In this document: positions 56,810 through 64,000 of the stretch, one piece after another
Layout of the letters: the number at the start of each line of letters is the position of its first letter
Numbering within the stretch: the first letter of the stretch is position 1
DNA from: Lunularia cruciata
Lineage: Eukaryota > Streptophyta > Marchantiopsida > Lunulariales > Lunulariaceae
DNA length: 64,000 bases
Direction of reading: 5' to 3'
Assembly: GCA_948567375.1 (NCBI GenBank)
Contig: OX419760.1
Coordinates: forward strand, 36,084,001-36,148,000
Position numbers and translations under genes: made by a program
Notes under the pieces: model-generated
Databases searched by the model: none
The model's input: only the letters and a program-made list of their open reading frames with translations
What the model was told of the DNA's origin: nothing

Positions 56810-57890
56810 AGAGTAGAAAGTATGGAGAGAAGGATGCTAAGGAGGCTTGCCAGCTGAACCGATAGCCCATGGCCAACCAAGGTAATTGGAGATCCCAATC
56901 TCCCAAGTGGCCTCTCTGCAAACCATACTTTCGCAATCCTCTCTTCACCGTTTGAACCACTCTCTCTGCTAAGTCATCTGCCTTAGGGTGATCTCGGGAT
57001 GTAGTACGATGATCAATCAAAGCCTTGTCACACAAGACCTGAAACTCCCCCAAGAACTCTGTACCCTGATCAGTCAAAACCTCAGCTGGTGCACCAAAAT
57101 GACTAAGAACTCGATCCAGGAACAAGTAAGTTGTCCCTTCACTAGACTTGTTAGGAAGTGCCACCAACTCAATCCACTTGGAGAAGTGCTCCACCATCAC
57201 CAAAACATACCAATGATGTCTCATAGTCAGCAGTAAAGGTCCGGCAAAGTCCAAACTCCAACAGTAACCCAATCCCATGATAGGTAATGGGTGTAATTGT
57301 GGCATAGGAGCATTGAATGATGCTCTAACTTGGTCACAAACCACACATCTGGCAACAAACTGCTGTACCTTGGTCTGCATACCATGCCACCAATAATGAC
57401 TCTGGAGTAAGCTATATGTACGCTTTACTCCAAAATGTCCTAGCTCCTCATGAGCATGAAGGACCAACTGTGGTCTCTGAGATGGAAGTGGTACTACTCG
57501 CACTCCACCATCCTCCCATACACGCAAAAGGTGTCTACCCTCCAATCTGAACTGTCTGGCTTGCTGAAGAACACGGTCTCTCTCCTTGGCCCCAACTGTG
57601 CCACCCACAACACCAGTGCAAAGATAGTCCATCACTAAGACATCATTATGAATGTCTCGCTGAACTGTACCAATATCTTCACTCTCTAGATCTGTGACCT
57701 CAATAACTCCTCTTGTATGCGCTGAAAGAGATACCACCAAAGCCTTTGCAAATATACATAGAAAGGCCAATGCATACCAACTTGGCACCATCTCCTCATC
57801 TGTCTCACCATGCCAACGTGCTCCGGTCTGATCCTGCTGGCTGGGACATGGGTTTCTACTCAACCCATCTGCATTACAATTCACCACTCT
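56772..57890 (-). pseudogene. D1 integrase
   Basis: A long open minus-strand stretch with the end of RNase H (NADGLSRNP), the zinc domain (AHEELGHFGVKRT then CVVC) and the DDE core: SLDFAGP, LTDQGTEF and DLAERVVQ. The LLYGQDPDLP block precedes a frameshift near 56790. The zinc ligands and all three catalytic acids are intact. It continues into the GPY-like region and PHD finger in the next frame. Overlap with that entry reflects the shift. Confidence 0.9.
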
Positions 57891-59080
57891 AGGTCTATGA
57901 ACAACCGTGAAATCATACTCCTGTAAAATCAGAGCCCATCATGCAAGCTTCCTTGAAAGCTTGTCGTACTCCATCAACCACTTCAGTGGCTGATGATCAG
58001 TGATGAGAGTGAAGGGGTTACCAAATAGGTAACATCGGAAATGTGCTACTACCCAAATTGCTGCCAAGCACTCTCCCTCATATGAACTATACTTTGCCTC
58101 CGCTGAATTGTTGGAGCGACTAGCATAGGCCACCACAAACTCCTTCTCCTCATCATCATGTTGGGTGAGCACCGCTCTATGCCCCAACATACTCCAATCA
58201 GTGTGAACCTGAAATGGTCGTCCCCTGATTGGTCTCCTCAAAATAGGAGTAGATGTCAACCTCTCCTTGAGCTCTACAAAAGCTCTCTCCTGCTCATCTC
58301 CCCAACACCACTCTTGTGTAAGCTTGGTCAACTTTGTCAAGGCCTTGGCAATAGCACTAAATCCTCTAACATAACGGCAACATAAGTTTGCCAACCCAAG
58401 GAATGCTCGCACTCTGCTCACATTCGTAGGCCGAGGAATATGTGCAATAGCCTCCACCTTGGTCTGCTGAACACCAAGTCCTCCGGGGTAGATAGTGTGA
58501 TCCTAATACTCAACCTGCTTGTGGAAGAACCTACACTTCCCAGGATGTAGTTTGAGTCCATGAGATCTCAACCTCTCAAACACCTCCAACAACTGTCTCT
58601 CATGCTCCTCCATAGAAGTGATATAAACCAAAATGTCATCAATATAGCACAGAGCAAAATCCAATCCAGCTAGGATCCTATCCATGACCCTCTGGAACTC
58701 AGCAGGAGTGTTCTTTAACCCAAATGGTAAGAACCTCCACTGATATAACACATCCTTGCCGTGAAGATCAATAGCCCAAAATGTTGCCTTGGACTTATCC
58801 TCCTCCCTGATCGGCAATTGATGATATCCCGCTCGAAGATCCAAAGTACTGAAGACCTTTGCATGCCCAATCGCATCAAAAATCTCCTCCGGTGTAGGCA
58901 TGGCATACCGATCAGCCCTGGTCTGTCGGTTGATAGGACGGTAATCTCCACACATCTACCTATCTGTATAGTTGCCATGCATATTCTTCTTGGTTGGCAT
59001 CACTGTCGCTGATGCATACTCTCCATGTGAAATCTCTACCAAACCAGCCTCAAAAAGGTCACTACTCCAGCTCTAAATCA
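57891..59080 (-). pseudogene. D1 reverse transcriptase and RNase H
   Basis: One frame: the block before the RT palm (GLVEISHGEYASATVMPTKK), MCGDYRPINRQTRADRY, FSTLDLRAGYHQLPI, FLPFGLKNTPAEFQRVM, catalytic CYIDDILVY near 58640, HPGKCRFF, then RNase H (QVHTDWSMLGHRAVLTQ, VVAYASRSNNSAEAKYSSYE, LITDHQPLKWLM). Stops: TAG near 58956 and 58503, TGA for CGA near 57939. Unlike the A and B elements, it keeps the usual YIDD. The spacer 59081-59660 between methyltransferase and RT has no recognised domain. Confidence 0.9.
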
Positions 59081-59664
59081 ATGTCCTCTCTATATCACTA
59101 TATCGATAAGGACGTCGGAAAACTGGTGTGTTGCTAGTCAGCTCAATCCATATACTAGGTCCCTTCAGAGCACCCAAATCCTTCATACTGAAGACAAAAC
59201 AACTCGTGTGACTCCTCAAGAACCTCCAAACCCTCCGTCTTTCCTCTCTAGTAAGCTTGGGTCCAAGATCTGGCTCCCAAGTATCCTCTTTAACTGTAGT
59301 AGGAGTGGAAGACGTACTAACTGACTGCTACACTAGGCCCTTGGGAGCAATAGTGTCATGCTCCCAACCACTAGACTAAACTAAACTAGGTCCCAACCTT
59401 TGTGTGAAAAACTCCCTTCACTCTGGCTGCAAGCTCCACATGTCCTTTGGCTGCATCCCATGTGGACCAAGGGTGTAATCCAAGTAGCCCACGCTCACAT
59501 GGATGGACTCCAAGTAGACCACTCTCTCTAGTAGCTATTGGATGTGTCCCAAGAATACCATGTCCACTCGGTCCATTGTCCCCAACATGTGCTTGAATTG
59601 TCTCGATAGGCACACGGCTCACAAGTGTCTGAGTGGTGATGCTTATCAAGCACATCCTACGCTG

Positions 59665-60714
59665 CTCTGCCAAGCCAAGGCTCACAATCCAGGTCAAACA
59701 ATTCAGGTCCATAGCCTGACCTAACACCTGATGCCTGGATGCCTCTGACACTATTGGAACAGTGGTAATATTGGTGCAAAAACCCATTGCCCACTCTCTC
59801 TCATCAGCATTGGGCTCCACCAACTGTTGTAACTGTGAGTCCCAAACAAGTCCAAGTCCTCCCTCTCAAAAAGCATGAGAACCTCGGAAACTCATGAGTG
59901 TGGAAAATGCGGCTCTAGGCTGTCCAACTAGGTTCACCACTGCCATAGGTGACCTATCAGCCACTACCACTATCTGAGACTGACACCCAACATCCAAGAT
60001 ATCATCAACAAGAATGTGGTCAAGTTGCTGAATCCCATCATAAGCGCACTGTAGAACCTCTTTGGGTAAGAGGTTCGTCCACCAAAGACGAAGATGATGA
60101 GCCCGTGATCCCACTCTAGCTGCATCTAACAATACAGCAGGTCCCATCCAAGAATGGACCTGATGTGTACTCACCACCACTCTAGCGCGAGAATCACCCA
60201 TCAAAGGAACATTCTCCAAAAGGTAAGCTGGAGAAACGGACTGATGAACCTGGAGATGTTGTAGTATCTGTAACATCTCCCAAAACACACCAGAACAAGG
60301 ATCTTGAAGACCCAAACCATGGCCTGCACGTGTATGTCCCTGACATGGCCATCCAGAAATCACCAAGTGAATAGGCTCATGTCTCTCTAGGTCATGCGCC
60401 CCCAGTAAGGAAATGTCTCCTGGTAAGGCCTTTTGGTAACCTCTGACTGCTGACATTGGTAATAACTCCGGATACCAATAGGCCAAGTGTGCTACATGAT
60501 GTAGAGAGACTCGCCCAGCAGTCTCATCTCTCTCTACATACAAGTACCTCTGTACTTGGATACCCGCCTGTAACACCGCAGCTAGTCCGGTGTTGATCCC
60601 ACCAAACAACTCCAATAGGCATATCCCCTCTACTGGATACTGCCAAGCAATGAGTGTGGTATCCAGAGGTGTCAAAGCAATTGCCTCTGGAGGCTCATCC
60701 TCACACTCATTTCA
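59665..60714 (-). pseudogene. C5-cytosine DNA methyltransferase domain of D1
   Basis: Transfers methyl from S-adenosylmethionine to cytosine C5. Counting from the Met at 60675: motif I LLELFGGINTGL at 20-31 (SAM binding), motif II-like YVERDE at 46-51, motif IV SGWPCQGHTRAG at 107-118 with catalytic Cys 111 (codon 60345-60343), motif VI ENV at 154-156, motif VIII-like RAHHLRLWWTNLLP from 191, then after one TGA (59868-59866, a CGA in origin) EPNADEREWAMGF and a motif X-like LGQAMDLNCLTWI. About 340 codons, a complete catalytic domain without host regulatory domains. A TGA at about 60712 separates it from the protease frame. It lies between protease and RT in the same orientation, so it was part of the polyprotein. 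Closer to PCQ-type enzymes than to plant DRM, which has PCN. Confidence 0.9.
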
Positions 60715-61685
60715 TGACGGTACGAAGGCTCCACTCCAAGCCTGCTGTACCAATTGATCTGCATGTTGCTGCAATGCCTCCTCTGAACTCCACAATGGAA
60801 CATCTAAGGTGAATGGAACAATCCCACTTGTACTCCATAGCCAAGTGATCTCCTCTGGTACTGGAGTATCCTGTGCATGGGCGTTCCCCTCCAACAAGTC
60901 ACCAGGCCAAGTAACTGCACCTCTGAAAGCTAGAAATGATGCTACCATGATCCTCGACTGTAGTGAGCCAAGACTGCCACTACTGAATCGTATTGTAGGC
61001 AACATACCCATCCCTCACCAGACTGCCAACCAGGTCTATAAGAGGTTGTCTCCTCCCAATAGTCAATGTTGAAACCCATGGAGTATAACACTGCTCCTCC
61101 AACTAGCACATCATATGACTTGGCTATCGTCGCAATAGCTTGAGCTCTCACCACCAAGCTATCAGTCGGATGACCTGGCTGAACCTGGACAACAAGCTCT
61201 CCACGTGTGATGTACTGTGTCGAACCACCACCTAGAGATGTCTGGATTTGAAATGGACACCTCTCCACATCGATCTTCCGTAACTCCAGACCGACAATTG
61301 CAGCCTTCCCCAACATAAAGGGTTGCGCACCAGAGTCTAACAAGACTCTCTGTGGTGTATAGACCTTCCTTGAAGGTCCCACCAAACAAAAAATCCCCCT
61401 CTGGTTATCCAATAGGACAACACCAGGTGTGAACCGTGCTCTCTCAAAGGCTGGTCTAGCTGGCAACTCCTCTAGTCTAGCCACTGCTACCTGCCATAAA
61501 CCACTGGTCGCTGAACGGATCCCATGCTTCTCAACCAAGTCAGCTCCACTACCAACCACCTCTGCTCTAGTAGTAGGAATTGCACCATCCCTACTCTCAC
61601 ACAACGTGGCAGCCAACCGGAATATTGGGGCTGGATCAACTCCCAATGTAAACATATCACTGGCCAAAAACAAAGGACGCCGCAT
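60715..61685 (-). pseudogene. D1 aspartic protease and linker
   Basis: Minus-strand frame 61685-60942 carries a retropepsin-like domain: TPQRVLLDSGAQPFMLG (catalytic DSG near 61330), then IDVERCPFQIQTSLGGGST and YDVLVGGAVLYSMGFNIDYW. The frame shifts near 61010, and the linker (AFRGAVTWPGDLLEGN, WLWSTSGIVPFTLDVPLW) continues in the methyltransferase frame to 60715. The linker has no recognised domain. Confidence 0.85.
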
Positions 61686-61689
61686 AATC

Positions 61690-62987
61690 AGCTAAGCCGC
61701 CCCCAACATCATGCTAGACTCAGTCTTTGTAGTAGCAGGTGGCTGACTAGCAGGTAGTCCATCATGTACTCCATCACCACCTACCACACCTACACAGGGA
61801 TGTCTAGGAACCATGGATGTTGTCTGCAATGCCTCAGATAGCGTGAAAGACTGTGGAAGTCTGACCTATCTCCCAACCTCTCCTCTTTGTGGGTCCAAGT
61901 CCATTGATGCTCCTCTAGGCTCTGGAGCACATACTGCACTCCTAGTCACTACTGCGGATGCATCCACCTGTGCTGCTCTGCACATGAAGTCCAAAGCATC
62001 TCTATCACCAGCATATGAGGTGGAAGCCTCAACACCCAAATTTGATCTCCTCTGAGCAATAGCCATACTAGCCAATCTCTGCTCCAACTACTCAATCCGA
62101 GTAGCCATAGCTGTGTCAGAAGTAAGGGCAGGTACTGCACCCCTACTAGGTGTAGATCCTCTACCACCACCTCTACCACCTCGTCCTCCATGAACTGGAG
62201 CTCCTCTACTACCTGCCATAGCAGCCCTACCACTCCGTAACTCCGGGTGTAGGTCAAAACACCGGTCACTAGTGTGACCAAATCTGTGGTAGTGCTTACA
62301 CTGCCTCTGTGCTGGTTGTGATGCACCAGAGGTATCAGGTCCGCTGCCTTGAGTACACTCTCTTCTATGGTGAGGTCCACCACAAGTCCAACAAGCAACA
62401 CCACCACTCACTGGCTGTTACTGACCCAAAAAATGAGGGTAAGGGTCTAACTCCACTAGGCCCTCCACTCGCTCCATAGGATCAAGGCTGTCCACCCTGT
62501 CCTCAAAAACCAACTGGGCATGGTGTACTTTGCTGCACTCTAGAAGAAGTCATAGCCGTGGATGAGATCTCCCTACCAAATCCAGATATCACTACTCTCT
62601 CCTTCACCATGTTGAGCTCAATATGCTCAATATGCTCAACCAAAGACTACTGCCAAAGTGGGCGAAGTAGCCTGCAACAACGTAGCATCACGAACTCTAC
62701 GTTGCAACTCCCTATCCAGTATCCCATACCAAAACTAGACTGCCTAGGCCTCAGTAACTCCTTGAGTGAAACTGATCAGCCGCCTCATGCGAGTGAATGC
62801 CTCACGTAGGCTCTCTCCAGCCTTCCGCTGGAACTCCTACAAGCTCCTCAGCTTGTCAGTCCGCACTCCCTAGTAGTTCTGCCTCAAACATAGGAAGAAC
62901 TCCACCATGGGGTTAAACCCCGGTACCACACCCCCTCCTGCAGCGGTACCTCCAATCGTAGTAGCACTATCTCCAGCTAGTCCACCC
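61690..62987 (-). pseudogene. D1 gag with zinc knuckles, N-terminus lost
   Basis: From 62987: GFNPMVEFFLCLRQNY, then the Gag core (GVRTDKLRSL, EFQRKAGESLREAFTRMRRL, LDRELQRRVRDATLLQATSP) to about 62650, with several TAG codons where CAG is expected. ORF 62411-62088 carries a CCHC knuckle CWTCGGPHHRREC and a second knuckle CKHYHRFGHTSDRC whose second Cys is Tyr. A Gly/Arg-rich stretch follows. The remainder to 61690 is linker. LTR C removed the N-terminus at 62988. Confidence 0.82.
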
Positions 62988-63377
62988 TGTGGTGCCCACA
63001 TTTTTTGTTTTTTTTCAAAATAAAGCCGAAGAAGTGTATAGAGAAGTCGGATTGCGCCTGGTTGGCCGAAGAAGACGACGAAAACTATCTTCGGGGTGAA
63101 ACCCGAAGTAAAGTGACCTCGGGTCATAAGGCGAAGTACTCTGAAATGCCGTGTCAGCAAACGATACGAAGTAAATTGTCTTCGGATCGGGGAGGGGAGC
63201 TCAACCCGAGGCAAAGACAGTCTAACAACCTTTCATCGGGGCGAGAAATTCAAGAAGGGGCGGTTTCAAAATTGGCGGCTCATACGCATGAAGGTGAGGC
63301 GACAGTAACGGGTGCATGCAGGAGGTGTGATTTCTCGGTAGAAACTCGAAGTGACGGAAGACGAAGAAGTGCAACTC

Positions 63378-63384
63378 TATAAAA
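63378..63384 (+). promoter_or_regulatory. TATA box of LTR C
   Basis: TATAAAA in CAACTCTATAAAAATC, at the place conserved in the four other giant-LTR copies that keep this region. Transcription start is expected near 63405-63410. Confidence 0.65.
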
Positions 63385-63542
63385 ATCAAAACTGCAACGA
63401 CGAAATGTCGAGCAATTTTCCTTCGCCGTTGAGGAGTCGTCTTGCAGGTGATCGGGGAAAGGGACATAGGGTTGGCCTCGGGTTAGTATGTAAGGGAGAA
63501 GTCGAGAGAGAGAAATCGAGAGACCGAAAGAAAGCAGAAGAG

Positions 63543-64000
63543 ATGGGAGGAGGAAAGAAGAACTCCAAATTTGCAGTGAGAAATCATGCAATTCGGAGAT
63601 TAGATGTAGTAGCGAGGATCGAAGTCTTGAGCCGACTTCGGATCACCTTTCTGGCATGGAATTGGAACATAAGTTTTCCAGGATTCATGACAGAAATCAT
63701 CGAGAGTAAATGTCTCGATGGTCCCGAGGAAGAAGGGAAGAGAGGAAATCCGGCTCGCTGGACAGAGTCGGATTGGAGACTCGTACTCGGGAAGGAGGCA
63801 AGCTCGGAGCAGGGAGCCACGTTCTTGGGGAAAGGGGAGATAGCCCAAGAAACTCAGGAGGTGAGAGATGCCTTCTCGTCGAAGAGAACGAAGAATGGGT
63901 ACAAGGTAGAAAGTTACAAAGACCCTGTCAAGAGAGGAATTGTGAGTGCTTTGATGGCAATCCTGAAGCCGGAGAGAACTACCTATGTGATGAAACACCA
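63543..64000 (+). CDS. LTR-encoded protein of LTR C, N-terminal part (incomplete)
   Basis: Open for at least 152 codons to the window edge with no stop. It starts at the ATG aligned with 29331, 32193 and 52253 of the other copies. An in-frame ATG at 63405 would extend it by 46 codons but sits only 27 bases after the TATA box, so it is probably too close to the transcription start. Conserved blocks: IRRLDVVARIEVLSRLRITF, LAWNWNISF, RWTESDWRLVLGKEA, NGYKVESYKDPVKRGIVSAL, LKPERTTYV. It is the only copy here without a break. Its family and function are unknown. It would be the first protein of an LTR-driven transcript. Confidence 0.75.
   Translation, partial: MGGGKKNSKFAVRNHAIRRLDVVARIEVLSRLRITFLAWNWNISFPGFMTEIIESKCLDGPEEEGKRGNPARWTESDWRLVLGKEASSEQGATFLGKGEIAQETQEVRDAFSSKRTKNGYKVESYKDPVKRGIVSALMAILKPERTTYVMKH

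Larger units (their letters stand above)
55401..62987 (-). mobile_element. D1: Gypsy element with DNA methyltransferase and PHD finger, 5' end lost
   Basis: Minus-strand order: Gag (62987-61690), protease (61685-60942), C5-cytosine methyltransferase (60714-59665), RT (about 59080-58480), RNase H, integrase (to about 56790), GPY-like region and PHD finger (to 56216), 3' LTR (to 55401). The 5' LTR and Gag N-terminus are cut off by LTR C at 62988. It is inserted in the H2 tail. RT, RNase H and most of integrase share one frame with only a few nonsense codons, so D1 is decayed but younger than D2. Confidence 0.9.
62988..64000 (+). mobile_element. C: giant LTR (B-related), start of an element running out of the window
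   Basis: Starts TGTGGTGCCCACATTTTTTG, the same subfamily start as the inverted solo LTR ending at 37562, inserted in the D1 gag. It is rich in CpG (many TCG and CGA) compared with the other copies, which points to a young insertion. It carries a TATA box at 63378 and an open coding region to the window end. Whether it is a solo LTR or a full element is not visible. Confidence 0.85.

Noticed and set aside
59665-60714. A host chromosomal DNA methyltransferase gene or its retrocopy
   Set aside because: It lies in the same orientation between protease and RT, lacks host N-terminal domains and introns, and the same arrangement occurs in D2.

Overview
This is a stretch of nuclear DNA from a land plant with a large, repeat-swollen genome. 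I see no host gene, tRNA, rRNA or CRISPR array. Essentially all of it is Ty3/Gypsy-type LTR retrotransposons nested inside one another. The organism is inferred only from element type: plant-style primer binding sites, Athila/Tat-like reverse transcriptases (FIDDF instead of YxDD), a chromovirus with an initiator-Met primer site, and a Gypsy family carrying a DNA methyltransferase. A gymnosperm or a seed-free plant fits better than a typical flowering plant, but the species cannot be named from the sequence.

Layout, outermost to innermost. (1) D2, minus strand, 21176-23278: a decayed Gypsy element with reverse transcriptase and a cytosine methyltransferase remnant. (2) Inside D2 on the left is chromovirus E (minus, 15618-21175). 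E is split by a solo LTR (17574-19477, target duplication TCAAC) and by element A1 (1-15617, plus). A1 is split by a solo A-type LTR (4927-13450), and that LTR is split by the full-length element A2 (5268-13095). (3) Inside D2 on the right is a giant-LTR copy H3 (from 23279), interrupted by an unclassified 3.2-kb insertion F with two tandem arrays (24866-28102) and by a second giant LTR H2 (from 28759). (4) Inside H2 is element B (31627-55370), with LTRs of about 3.7 kb. Its 5' LTR holds an inverted solo LTR (34965-37562, duplication CTGAG). Its RNase H is split by the young, nearly intact element A3 (42100-49903, duplication GGAC). (5) H2 is then interrupted by D1 (minus, 55401-62987), a second methyltransferase-bearing Gypsy element. 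D1 is cut by another giant LTR, C, which starts at 62988 and runs out of the window.

Three things stand out. First, family D (two copies) carries a C5-cytosine DNA methyltransferase between protease and reverse transcriptase, and D1 also ends in a complete C4HC3 PHD finger after the integrase. It is thus a retroelement with a DNA-methylation enzyme and a probable histone-tail reader. Second, the B/H/C family encodes a large acidic, coiled-coil protein of roughly 770 residues inside the LTR itself. The reading frame begins just downstream of a conserved TATA box, so it probably lies in R-U5, upstream of the primer binding site. Remains occur in seven LTR copies, and the copy in C is open to the window edge. 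Third, family A has an extra CCHC zinc-knuckle ORF upstream of gag. Its youngest copy, A3, has an uninterrupted 1608-codon gag-pol, but the second histidine of the integrase zinc domain is replaced by glutamine.

Many of the inactivating changes are C-to-T transitions at CGA or CAG codons giving TGA or TAG, as expected of sequence kept methylated for a long time.
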